NCBI RefSeq assembly: GCF_022788715.1 | Contig: NZ_CP085171.1 | Location: forward strand, 1-21,520 | Direction: 5' to 3' | DNA from: Sulfitobacter sp. DSM 110093 | GTDB lineage: Bacteria > Pseudomonadota > Alphaproteobacteria > Rhodobacterales > Rhodobacteraceae | Length of the DNA: 21,520 nt | Shown here: in pieces, positions 6,747 through 13,759 of the stretch | Layout: each line of letters opens with the position of its first letter | Position numbering within the stretch: position 1 is the stretch's first letter | Notes under the pieces: model-generated | What the model was told of the DNA's origin: nothing | The model's database searches: none | Seen by the model: the letters and a program-made list of their open reading frames with translations, nothing else | Made by a program: the position numbers and the translations under genes

Positions 6747-7226
6747 ATGTTGGCCTCTTTTTACTGTTTTTCGGCAGTCATCGTGCGCGAGGATGAGAAT
6801 TTTCCGGAAAATCTCTTGGGCATGGTTACGCGGAGAACGTTTGTGCCCGCGTACTTCATCACCCTTCGGGATGCGACCGACAGGAAGACATTTTGGCACG
6901 AAGTCTGGCATGTAAGGGTTATGAATTATGCGCGACTTGATAATCATAAAGATGCCGTAGCTGGCCTACGTAAAACGTGTCGCAACCTGGCAGAGACCGA
7001 CATCGGATTGCGGGAGCTGCTTCATGGTTTTTATGACAGTACACCGACAATCGATGCGTCAGACGAGCCCGTGATCTGGATTATGGAGCGCCCAATTCTC
7101 CAATCCCATTTATCCCCATCACATCGTAAATATATGCGTCGGTTACAGCGTCCTGCTTGTTTAGACTGGGGCAGATTTTGGATGCACTATGCAATCTTGG
7201 CAGGCGTTGTACTTCAGGTTGGTTGA
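6747..7226 (+). CDS. Unrecognised protein with HExxH motif
   Basis: This 159-residue product has an N-terminal hydrophobic stretch (MLASFYCFSAVIV) that could be a signal anchor, then FWHEVWHVRVMNYARLDN with HEVWH at residues 51-55, the pattern of zinc metallopeptidases. A second hydrophobic stretch ends the protein (WMHYAILAGVVLQV). I do not recognise the family, and a five-residue motif can arise by chance. I use ATG 6747; TTG 6723 would add eight residues. No good ribosome binding site is visible for either, which lowers confidence. The stop codon directly abuts the stop of the gene on the other strand, which supports both. It is divergent from the mob promoter. Confidence 0.5.
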   Translation: MLASFYCFSAVIVREDENFPENLLGMVTRRTFVPAYFITLRDATDRKTFWHEVWHVRVMNYARLDNHKDAVAGLRKTCRNLAETDIGLRELLHGFYDSTPTIDASDEPVIWIMERPILQSHLSPSHRKYMRRLQRPACLDWGRFWMHYAILAGVVLQVG

Positions 7227-7607
7227 TCACTCGAACAGATCGCCGACGGACACTTGGAGCTGGTAACGTTCAACAATGTCCCTAGCACGGTCCGTGATCT
7301 GCCCCTTAGCTTGCGGATCAAGTGCGAAAGTTTCACGGACACGGCTCAAATAAATTAAATCCTCTGCGACATAAGGCAAGTTATGCCGGGAGATGATTTC
7401 AGCAATTTCGATCGCAGACAGATGGGGGCCGCCAGTTACCGCTTCGATTAATCGAGCATGATCCACAAGCGCAGCCACCTGCTCTTTGAACCGCCCCTCA
7501 TCCGAGGCAAGTATCCAGACAGTGCGTGAGACGATGCCCAGGGCGCGCCGTTTGGCTGCTCTTTGCCTTTGGTAAACCTTAAGCTCTTCATTGCGCGTGC
7601 GATCCAT
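7227..7607 (-). CDS. Unrecognised 126-aa protein
   Basis: A soluble, mostly helical protein with a strongly basic start (MDRTRNEELKVYQRQRAAKR) that could contact DNA or RNA, and an acidic, leucine-containing C-terminus. I see no catalytic motif and do not recognise the family. The gene lies 52 bases downstream of the 220-residue gene on the same strand, so the two may share a transcript. The start ATG has only a weak GGTGG upstream. Its stop abuts the stop of the convergent HExxH gene with no bases between, leaving no room for a terminator. Confidence 0.55.
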   Translation of the reverse strand: MDRTRNEELKVYQRQRAAKRRALGIVSRTVWILASDEGRFKEQVAALVDHARLIEAVTGGPHLSAIEIAEIISRHNLPYVAEDLIYLSRVRETFALDPQAKGQITDRARDIVERYQLQVSVGDLFE

Positions 7608-7659
7608 TACGACACCACCGTATATTCAAATGAATCTCAACATTGACCCATTCTGGCTT

Positions 7660-8322
7660 TCAAACCACTTTAGCTTTTTCCATAGCTTCCTTGGTTTTTT
7701 CGAGTTTATTTTGAAGGTAGCTACGTGATCTACCCTGCAAATCCATCAAATCAGCAGCGGTCTGAGCAAGAAGATCTTCATCATAGCTCTCATATATTCT
7801 TTCAACGACGATTGGTTCCATGAGTTCGTTAAAAGATTTCGCCAGCCTTTCACTGTCGGCCGTAGGCCTCTCAATATATGGTGAGAACGAGAATCCGGGA
7901 ACAAATAAGAACGGCGTAAGCCCCGCAAGGAAGGCTTCGACAGAAGCAATCTCCGCAGCAAGACGTTCATCGACCTCGTCATCACTTAGACCTTCATTTT
8001 CCTTCCGGATGTCGGTTCGCCCCCTCAGAATGTCGTAAAAACTTGTAATCAAAATAGTACAATTGTTCCCGATAGATTTAGAACTCAATACCGGCCTATT
8101 CACCAAATCGGACTCGAAGAGTTCGGTTTTCTCAGTGTAAGGTTTCATTCCGAAGGTTACGGTGTTGTCCGAATTTTGAAAAACGAACTCGTAGAAGGGT
8201 AATAGTTGCTCCCGCTTCTGGCACAAGAAATTAGTTTTGGCCTTGTTGTATGGACTATCCTGCCAGTCTCCATATCGCTTGCGTGTAGCTGTATAGACAA
8301 CAAGCGGTAGAAAAAGTCCCAT
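7660..8322 (-). CDS. Unrecognised 220-aa protein in an AT-rich segment
   Basis: The protein begins with a short hydrophobic run (MGLFLPLVVYTATR), too short to call a membrane segment with confidence. A mixed domain follows, then a C-terminal region rich in E, K and Q (QGRSRSYLQNKLEKTKEAME) that looks like a coiled coil. I recognise no family. AGGA at 8333-8330 lies seven bases upstream of the ATG, a good start. Two sampled 60-base lines inside the gene are about 33-40% GC, clearly below the mob and replication genes on either side, which suggests separate acquisition. It is divergent from the DUF669 operon across a 165-base region and probably leads the 126-residue gene. Confidence 0.6.
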   Translation of the reverse strand: MGLFLPLVVYTATRKRYGDWQDSPYNKAKTNFLCQKREQLLPFYEFVFQNSDNTVTFGMKPYTEKTELFESDLVNRPVLSSKSIGNNCTILITSFYDILRGRTDIRKENEGLSDDEVDERLAAEIASVEAFLAGLTPFLFVPGFSFSPYIERPTADSERLAKSFNELMEPIVVERIYESYDEDLLAQTAADLMDLQGRSRSYLQNKLEKTKEAMEKAKVV

Positions 8323-8377
8323 TCATAAATCCTTTGTATAACAACGACAATCCGCAGCCCCACCTTTAAGTACGGGG

Positions 8378-8426
8378 TGACCCTGACCACAAGGTCGACC
8401 TGACCTAATCTACCCCCAACATGACC
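8378..8426. promoter_or_regulatory. TGACC repeat cluster upstream of the primase operon
   Basis: TGACC occurs at 8378, 8384, 8401 and 8422, and the palindrome GGTCGACC is at 8393-8400. The cluster lies within the 165-base divergent region between the 220-residue gene and the DUF669 gene, and looks like a regulator-binding region. I could not fix a convincing -35/-10 pair. Confidence 0.35.
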
Positions 8427-8487
8427 CCTTCGCCACATTGAGCGCACAGCAACGACGCTGTGGTTCAACTGGCGAAAGGAAATTTCG

Positions 8488-8895
8488 ATGCCCAAAATGT
8501 CGACGACGTTCAATGCGAAGGCCGCTCAGGAGCGTGTTTTGGTTCCTGAGGGCACCTTCGCCGCAACAATCCTGTCTACGGATGTCCGTGCAGGCGGCAA
8601 CTCAGCCGACGAAGAAATTGTGGTTGTGCAGTTTTCAGTTTTCGATGGGTCGTCAGAGGATGGCCGCACGGTGTTTGAGTGGTTCCGCCTGAACAGCCCC
8701 TCTACCGCCGTCCGCGAAATCGCTGAGAAGAACTTTGTTCAGCTTCTTGATGCCGTGGGCATCGACGAATTGGACGATACCGATGAGCTGCACGGCAAAG
8801 AACTGACTGTCCGTGTCACGATTCAGACATCGAACGGCTACCCACCCCGTAACCGGTACGCATTCGCACCCATCGTAGCGCCAAAAGCCACGTAA
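8488..8895 (+). CDS. DUF669-like phage/plasmid replication protein
   Basis: The 135-residue acidic protein has the DUF669 pattern: an early glycine-containing strand (VPEGTFAATILSTDVRAGG), FSVFDGSSEDGRTVFEWFRLN in the middle, and a late segment combining a short helix (AVREIAEKNFVQLLDAVGI) with strands (KELTVRVTIQTSNG). DUF669 proteins are found beside primases and recombinases in phages and plasmids and are thought to be single-strand DNA-binding or recombination accessory proteins. The primase-polymerase two genes downstream fits that. AAAGGA lies about eight bases before the ATG. The family call is from pattern and context, so it is probable rather than certain. Confidence 0.65.
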   Translation: MPKMSTTFNAKAAQERVLVPEGTFAATILSTDVRAGGNSADEEIVVVQFSVFDGSSEDGRTVFEWFRLNSPSTAVREIAEKNFVQLLDAVGIDELDDTDELHGKELTVRVTIQTSNGYPPRNRYAFAPIVAPKAT

Positions 8896-8908
8896 GTCCG
8901 ACACCGCT

Positions 8909-8940
8909 TGGGTGTGAGCAACACCTGTTGATCACACCCA
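8909..8940. promoter_or_regulatory. Long hairpin between the DUF669 gene and the next gene
   Basis: TGGGTGTGA (8909-8917) pairs perfectly with TCACACCCA (8932-8940). Inside, after a single G/A mismatch, CAACA (8919-8923) pairs with TGTTG (8926-8930), giving a nearly continuous 14-bp stem. No T-run follows. It could tune expression between the two genes, stabilise mRNA, or be a single-strand initiation structure. Confidence 0.45.
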
Positions 8941-8970
8941 GCCCCCACAAAATTCTGATGGAGTAAGACA

Positions 8971-9357
8971 ATGATTGTCATCTCGAATGAGCGACAGCTT
9001 ATTAAGAACACGTCCTTTTGGGATTCGAAGTACGCGCTTAACGGCAATTTCATGGTCAGCGGGAACGCTGGAGCTTGGCGGCTGCTGATCCCTGATGCAC
9101 TGAAATCAATCCTGCCAGAGTGCGCAACAGCCAAATGGGTTGAGTTCCACAGACTCCCCTCATGCTCAGATGTAGATTGGCGGATCGTTTTTGAAGACAA
9201 GTCATCGGCACCGTTCTGCCTTGTGACAGCCTCGTCGGCCTTTACTCCCATTCCTGAGCTGACACGAACGAAAAGAAAGCTGTTGATCTACACGCGTGAA
9301 GGTCTCCAGCAAACGCATCAAGTTCGCCGTGTAGTCAAGAAGGGCGGGGCTTTTTAA
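8971..9357 (+). CDS. Unrecognised 128-aa protein in the primase operon
   Basis: A soluble protein of mixed strands and helices. The middle is rich in tryptophan and phenylalanine (GAWRLLIP, TAKWVEFH, DVDWRIVFED) and the C-terminus is basic (TRTKRKLLIYTREG, then QVRRVVKKGG). I recognise no family. GGAG lies seven bases before the ATG, and the stop overlaps the primase start as TAATG, so it is firmly part of the replication operon. The basic tail and the neighbours suggest a nucleic-acid or replisome accessory role, which is inferred only. Confidence 0.7.
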   Translation: MIVISNERQLIKNTSFWDSKYALNGNFMVSGNAGAWRLLIPDALKSILPECATAKWVEFHRLPSCSDVDWRIVFEDKSSAPFCLVTASSAFTPIPELTRTKRKLLIYTREGLQQTHQVRRVVKKGGAF

Positions 9358-10331
9358 TGACTTGGATGACGAAAATGGGAGGTACCCTTATTGATGGAGG
9401 GTTTTACATCCTGCCTCTACATCCCGGGGAAAAATTTCCTGGAGTGTACAGCTTCGGTCAGTGGCACCCGATGCGGAACTGGGGGCGCTACGCTGAGCGC
9501 ATGCCATCGCCACTTGAACTGCATCACTGGGCTCAATGGCCAGGAGCTGGAATCGGCATTGTTGGCGGTAATGTCGTCGCCATCGATATTGATGTTTTGG
9601 ATGCTGATGTCGCTTACGAAATCGACCGTCATTGCCAAGAAAAGCTGGGAGACACGCCAGCTCTGCGGATTGGACAAGAGCCAAAGCGGTTGCGTGTTTA
9701 TCGCACTAAATCCCCGTTTCGGGGAAACTCGTTCGGCTCTCTCGAAGTCTTATGTGATGGCCGACAGTTTGTCGCCTATGGCATCCATCCACGGACAAAA
9801 CAGCCTTATACATGGCCGGATGAAAGTCTGGCTGACCTCGATGTCTCTGATCTGCCAGTCGCTGAGTCTGAAGCCGTCGCCGACTTTGTAGCCAGTGCTG
9901 CGCTGAAATGGCCGGATTTCGTCCAGTCACGGCCGCTACCGATGATGCGGGGCAAAGAGGACCGCAGAACCGTGCGCTCGCCAAGCGGATCGCAAAGAGG
10001 AACACCAGCGGCCGTCCGTGCCGCGCTCGAATACATCCCAAACACAGACCTGCACTACGATGACTGGATCAGGATCGGATTGGCGGTCAAAGGCGCCTTG
10101 GGTGAGGATGGCTGGGTCCTTTTTGATGAATGGTCCGGTCAGTCTCAAAAGTACGACCAGCAAACCACTGCAGGGAAATGGTTAGGGCTGAACCCAACGA
10201 TAATTGGAGCGGGGGCCATCTACCGTCTCGCCCGACAGAACGGTTGGACCCCTCCTGCCTCTCTTCAACTCGATGGTGACGCTTCAGACCGGCGACGCCG
10301 CCTCAACAAGTTTCAAACCCAAAAAGGATAA
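9357..10331 (+). CDS. Primase-polymerase (Prim-Pol) with PriCT-2 domain
   Basis: The 324-residue protein is a bifunctional DNA primase/polymerase of the archaeo-eukaryotic primase superfamily. The N-terminal Prim-Pol domain (about 10-170) shows GIGIVGGNVVAIDIDVLD with the metal-binding D77-x-D79, RLRVYRT (111-117), and SLEVLCDGRQFVAYGIHP with H144. The C-terminal part (about 218-300) matches PriCT-2: AALEYIPNTDLHYDDWIRIG, then GWVLFDEWSGQSQKYD and GAGAIYRLARQNGW. Such enzymes make primers and sometimes extend them for phages and plasmids. Its start overlaps the previous stop as TAATG, and the next gene starts five bases after its stop. The downstream DUF3987 protein is its usual partner. Confidence 0.88.
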   Translation: MTWMTKMGGTLIDGGFYILPLHPGEKFPGVYSFGQWHPMRNWGRYAERMPSPLELHHWAQWPGAGIGIVGGNVVAIDIDVLDADVAYEIDRHCQEKLGDTPALRIGQEPKRLRVYRTKSPFRGNSFGSLEVLCDGRQFVAYGIHPRTKQPYTWPDESLADLDVSDLPVAESEAVADFVASAALKWPDFVQSRPLPMMRGKEDRRTVRSPSGSQRGTPAAVRAALEYIPNTDLHYDDWIRIGLAVKGALGEDGWVLFDEWSGQSQKYDQQTTAGKWLGLNPTIIGAGAIYRLARQNGWTPPASLQLDGDASDRRRRLNKFQTQKG

Positions 10332-10335
10332 TATC

Positions 10336-11940
10336 GTGAGTACACAAGACTATTCCATCTCAGACATCCCATTGCCCGACTTCGATGAAGATGAGGCCTT
10401 TGCCTGCGCTTCCATTGAAAGCAACGTTGTGCCTCTGCGCGGCTCGAAGGAATTGCCTGACCAACAGCTTGCGAGCGAAGACGTTGATCCTGTTGATCTC
10501 TTCGGGCGCTTCCCCACACCTGATGTTCCCTGGCATTTGCTGCCAGAAGTGATCCGCGATTTTGCTGAAGTGCGTTCACGTGAAATCGGCTGTGATCCTG
10601 CCGGGGTGGTCCTGTCGGTGCTTACGGCATGCGCAGCAGCGGTGCCTGATCATATTAAGGTAAAGGTACAAGCACATAACGAAAAATGGAAGGAAGCCGC
10701 GCGGCTTTGGACCGTTCTCATTGGCGCACCGTCTACCAAGAAAACACCAATGTTGAACGCTGCAACGGAAGTCTTGCGCGAGCTTGACCAAGAGATGTTC
10801 ATGGAGTGGCGTGCTGAAAAGGCAGCCTATAATGCGCTTCCGAAGGACGCGCGCCCAGGGCCGCCGCCGCCCCTTCGCCGCCTGGTAATCGAAGACACGA
10901 CGATCGAGGCAGCCCAAGGCATCCTCGCGGGATCGCCATGGGGGGTGATTGTGCTGCAAGATGAATTGGCTGGTTTTTTTGGAGCCATGGAAAAGTACAG
11001 TGGGGGGGGCTCCGCACATGATCGGACAATCTGGTTGCGGGCTTACAACGGTGGGCCATACGTCATTAACCGCAAGAAAACCGAAGACGATGGTGGTGTA
11101 CTTGTTCCCAACCTATCGGTCAGCATGCTCGGTGGCATTCAGCCAGACGTGATTAAGCGTCTTACCCAACAATCAATGGATGACGGCATGACACAGCGCT
11201 TCTTGCCCATCCTGTTGAAACCGGCGACCGTTGGGCTTGATGAACCAATGCCCGACGTAACCACACCGTTCGAAGAGCGGGTCCGCACATTGCGCGCAAT
11301 GGAGACAGAAACGCTATTTTCGTTTGATGCTGATGCGCAGAACATCGTGCGTGAAGTGCAAGCCTTCCACAGTAAGCTTCAAGCGATCGAGCTGGTATAC
11401 AAGCAGCTGGCAACTCACATCGGCAAATACGATGGGCTCTTCGCACGACTGTGTCTGCTATGGCATTGCATTGAGCACCCAGACCTCGAGAATGCGCCCG
11501 CGCAGATCAGTGCCGATATTGCACGCCGGGTTCAGGAGTTTCTGCACGGGTTCCTTTTGAAACACGCCTTCGCATTCTATGCGGGCACACTCGATACACC
11601 AGAGGAGTATGATCGTCTTCGTGCGCTGGCCACGTATATTCTGGCTCATGAAAAGACTATGGTCAAAAATCGGGACGTACAGTCCAGCGTTCGCAGCTGC
11701 CGGGGGTTGAAAGAGCGTGATATCCGTCCGCTGTTCGAACAGCTCGCCTCCCTCGGCTGGTTGCACCGCATGGAGAGCATGCGCGCAGGATCCCCACCTC
11801 ACTGGCTCGTCAACCCGCGCGTACACACACTGTTCAAAGAAAAAGCCCAGGACGAAATGCGTCGTCGGGAAGAAGTCAAAGCAATCATTGCCGAGGCGTC
11901 GGACATGCGCCGCGCAGAGCGGGCGAGCGAAAACTGCTGA
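10336..11940 (+). CDS. DUF3987 P-loop (helicase-like) replication protein
   Basis: The 534-residue protein fits DUF3987, a P-loop family found next to or fused with Prim-Pol primases and thought to be a helicase or motor. Visible are the domain start VPWHLLPEVIRDFAEVRS, a Walker A-like LIGAPSTKKTPM (about 128-139), VIVLQDELAGFF as a Walker B-like strand with D209-E210, and a sensor-like SMLGGIQPDVIKRL. I chose GTG at 10336 because AAGGA ends seven bases upstream. A start at 10204 would overlap the primase by 128 bases and add non-conserved residues. It is the last gene of the replication operon and is followed by a GC-rich hairpin. Confidence 0.85.
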   Translation: MSTQDYSISDIPLPDFDEDEAFACASIESNVVPLRGSKELPDQQLASEDVDPVDLFGRFPTPDVPWHLLPEVIRDFAEVRSREIGCDPAGVVLSVLTACAAAVPDHIKVKVQAHNEKWKEAARLWTVLIGAPSTKKTPMLNAATEVLRELDQEMFMEWRAEKAAYNALPKDARPGPPPPLRRLVIEDTTIEAAQGILAGSPWGVIVLQDELAGFFGAMEKYSGGGSAHDRTIWLRAYNGGPYVINRKKTEDDGGVLVPNLSVSMLGGIQPDVIKRLTQQSMDDGMTQRFLPILLKPATVGLDEPMPDVTTPFEERVRTLRAMETETLFSFDADAQNIVREVQAFHSKLQAIELVYKQLATHIGKYDGLFARLCLLWHCIEHPDLENAPAQISADIARRVQEFLHGFLLKHAFAFYAGTLDTPEEYDRLRALATYILAHEKTMVKNRDVQSSVRSCRGLKERDIRPLFEQLASLGWLHRMESMRAGSPPHWLVNPRVHTLFKEKAQDEMRRREEVKAIIAEASDMRRAERASENC

Positions 11941-12009
11941 CAATGTTGCTTGCGCGCGCAGTGCGTTTGTATGGGTGGGAGGGTTAGGCCAGAGATGAGA
12001 GCCGGAGAA

Positions 12010-12028
12010 GCCCCGTTCTTGACGGGGC
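12010..12028 (+). terminator. Hairpin after the primase operon
   Basis: GCCCCGT (12010-12016) and ACGGGGC (12022-12028) form a 7-bp GC-rich stem with a TCTTG loop, about 70 bases after the DUF3987 stop. The following sequence is only moderately T-rich, so termination is likely but not canonical. Its last base is also the first base of the larger inverted repeat. Confidence 0.5.
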
Positions 12029-12080
12029 CTTGCCTTCCTCCGCCGAAGACTTCGAATATCGAAGGCGGAGGAAGGCAAGG
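12028..12080. repeat. Perfect 17-bp inverted repeat
   Basis: CCTTGCCTTCCTCCGCC (12028-12044) and its exact reverse complement (12064-12080) flank 19 bases. That spacer overlaps a competing small palindrome, CTTCGA-ATA-TCGAAG (12050-12064). This is among the longest perfect inverted repeats I found. It may be a bidirectional terminator, a protein-binding cruciform or a leftover mobile-element end. No target duplication or transposase is visible beside it. Confidence 0.6.
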
Positions 12081-12100
12081 TTTCTATCGCCAGAGCGGCT

Positions 12101-12295
12101 TTAGTTTGTAGCTTCTCTGCGAAGGTTGAGTAGCCTCTTCCATTGAACTTCCCCTGGGAACTTAGCCTCCCAGTAGCTCCACCCATTAAGGCTGGTCTTC
12201 TTTCCGTCCTTTGTGAGCGCTATATTACTCGCATAAGACAAAGATTGATGACTAAAATTTGCTGGAAGTTGTATTCGGGTTCTGTACCTTGGGTT
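12101..12295 (-). pseudogene. Remnant of a gene end resembling a RAMA/DUF4357-like C-terminus
   Basis: On the minus strand the frame is open from 12295 to the stop at 12101 (64 codons) but has no ATG, and a TAG closes it upstream. Its translation looks like real protein: SLSYASNIALTKDGKK, then TSLNGWSYWEAKFPGEVQWK and RLLNLRREATN. The pattern of a short S/A stretch, then NGW-x-x-W and a terminal W-x-x-L-x-x-LR, is like the C-terminal modules (RAMA or DUF4357) attached to DNA methylases and restriction proteins. I read it as the tail of a lost gene. A TTG near the middle could start a 45-residue peptide instead. It was missed by length- and ATG-based gene finding. Confidence 0.4.
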
Positions 12296-12319
12296 CTATA
12301 AAGATAGTGAAGGTACAGA
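12281..12319. promoter_or_regulatory. 10-bp inverted repeat around the ankyrin gene start region
   Basis: TCTGTACCTT (12281-12290) and AAGGTACAGA (12310-12319) are perfect arms with 19 bases between. The right arm contains the ribosome binding site AAGG (12310-12313) of the ankyrin gene, and a -10-like TATAAA (12297-12302) sits in the spacer. Either it is an operator bracketing a promoter, or, if transcription starts further upstream, a hairpin that hides the ribosome binding site. Confidence 0.45.
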
Positions 12320-13426
12320 GTGAAAAATCATATTTTTTCGATGGTAGTATTATCGTTTGGAATATCTGAAATGGCTTCAGCGGCTACCAGCGTTGACTGC
12401 GCGGATCGCCACAGTCTTAGCAAGCTCGAGTCTTTCTGGAGGATGACTAATGCGGGAGAGGTGACGCGCTGTGTTGAGCCCGATGACTTCGCCCACGGAA
12501 CCTCTCCCGACCACAGATCTCCGATACATGATGCGGTGATGTTCGCCGATGATGCTGAAGTTCTGAAAGCACTGCTGAAGATGGACGGCGCCAACCCCAA
12601 TGCTCGATTGAATAATGGGGAAACGCCTCTCCATGTTTTGACTTCTAGCCAACTGTCAGATGCCCGTCGTGCGGACTTATTTGGTATTCTGATGGAAAAC
12701 GGAGCAAATATTAATGCGCGCGATCTGAACGGCATGACGCCTCTGTTGACCGCAGCTAAGAATGGCGATCCAGCCATGGTAAGGAAATTGATTGAAAATG
12801 GGGCCGACCTCGACGCGAAGAACCTTGATGACGAAGGCGTTCTCGTTCTGGCCTTGAGGAGCGGTCGACTTGGAGTGGCGCTTGCTCTGGTGGAAGCCGG
12901 ACGAAGCGTTGATAGCGAACCATTCACGCTGATGGCAGCCTTGGAGTCCGGCGAAGCAGACGTCGCTCGCTTTGTAATTGAAAATAAGGAAGTTATTGAG
13001 CGTCGTACAAACAGCACCATTACAGTTGCTCATGTCATTGCCAAACATGGTACCGGCGACGCCATGCGGGCCCTCAAAGAGCGTGGAGCACGCCTAAACA
13101 TAGGTTTCCAGACTGAGCGCCCTATACACTGGGCGGCTTACCATAACGACGATCCTGAGATCATTCAGGTGATCGTTAATCAGGCTGGCCTTAATCAGGT
13201 GGATGTGACCAATAGAATGGGACTGACCCCCATCATGCTGGCGATCCTAAACAACCCTAATCCTGAGGTCGCACAGCTTCTTGCTGATCTCGGTGCTGAT
13301 TTGAGCATGAAGACCAAAGGGGGGCAGACGATATATGACCTCCTGATGGAGCGTGAAAAGAATCCAAAATTCAATAGCTTGAAGTCAACAAAGCTATACT
13401 GGGACATCCATGAGGGACGTTTTTAA
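12320..13426 (+). CDS. Exported ankyrin-repeat protein
   Basis: The 368-residue protein starts at GTG with AAGG six bases upstream. Residues 1-21 look like a Sec signal peptide (basic MKNH, hydrophobic IFSMVVLSFGI, cleavage likely after MASA). The rest holds about six to eight ankyrin-type repeats, best seen as NNGETPLHVLTSS, DLNGMTPLLTAAKNGDPAMV, TERPIHWAAYHNDDPEIIQV and NRMGLTPIMLAILNN, several with a GA-x-x-N/D turn between helices (MDGANPNA, NGANINA, NGADLDA, LGADLSM). Ankyrin stacks bind proteins; here the partner would be in the periplasm. It has no visible catalytic domain. The gene stands alone in its own transcription unit, and its neighbours give no functional clue. Confidence 0.85.
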   Translation: MKNHIFSMVVLSFGISEMASAATSVDCADRHSLSKLESFWRMTNAGEVTRCVEPDDFAHGTSPDHRSPIHDAVMFADDAEVLKALLKMDGANPNARLNNGETPLHVLTSSQLSDARRADLFGILMENGANINARDLNGMTPLLTAAKNGDPAMVRKLIENGADLDAKNLDDEGVLVLALRSGRLGVALALVEAGRSVDSEPFTLMAALESGEADVARFVIENKEVIERRTNSTITVAHVIAKHGTGDAMRALKERGARLNIGFQTERPIHWAAYHNDDPEIIQVIVNQAGLNQVDVTNRMGLTPIMLAILNNPNPEVAQLLADLGADLSMKTKGGQTIYDLLMEREKNPKFNSLKSTKLYWDIHEGRF

Positions 13427-13759
13427 AGGCAATGATTCAATCTCGAAAGCAGGAAGCTTCGCTACACGCATGACCCGCGAGCACGAGAGTAGCCATGCGA
13501 TCTACATGGTCGCCCCTGCCACAATCCGGGCCTTCAGATCCAATAGCCATTTCAGCTTGCCCTCTGATCACCGTGGCACAGTTGTCAGAAACTCGCTTCT
13601 AGCTCCCATTGAGAAACTCCCTCAAATCAATGAAGGGCTTCAATAGCAGAACAAACCTCAGGGCGGGAGAATGGGGGTAATGCACCGCTTACAAGAAGCC
13701 TGCCCCGCAAATTGGACACGAAGAAGCTATTCTAAAATCAGGGATCAGCGGCGCTGAAG
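13427..13759. other. 333-base gap without a supported gene
   Basis: A 78-codon plus-strand frame (13410-13646) overlaps the ankyrin gene end and runs through most of this gap. It starts at an ATG with GGGA five bases upstream but has no recognisable motif, so I give it only a low chance of being real. The minus strand has only short open stretches. I see no intact mobile element or tandem repeat. The region may be degraded DNA next to the recombinase. Confidence 0.4.

Noticed and set aside
10204..10335. Longer start for the DUF3987 gene at 10204
   Set aside because: It would overlap the primase by 128 bases, while GTG at 10336 has a strong AAGGA at the right distance.
11458..12186. 242-codon frame on the minus strand opposite the DUF3987 gene
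   Set aside because: It lies mostly antisense to a well-supported coding region and its translation has no domain pattern. Only the different frame at 12101-12295 looks protein-like.
12328..13020. 230-codon minus-strand frame opposite the ankyrin gene
   Set aside because: The signal peptide and ankyrin repeats on the plus strand are clear; the reverse frame is serine- and arginine-rich shadow sequence.
13410..13646. 78-codon plus-strand frame after the ankyrin gene
   Set aside because: There is no recognisable motif, it overlaps the ankyrin gene end, and it has only a weak start signal, so it is mentioned under the gap rather than called.
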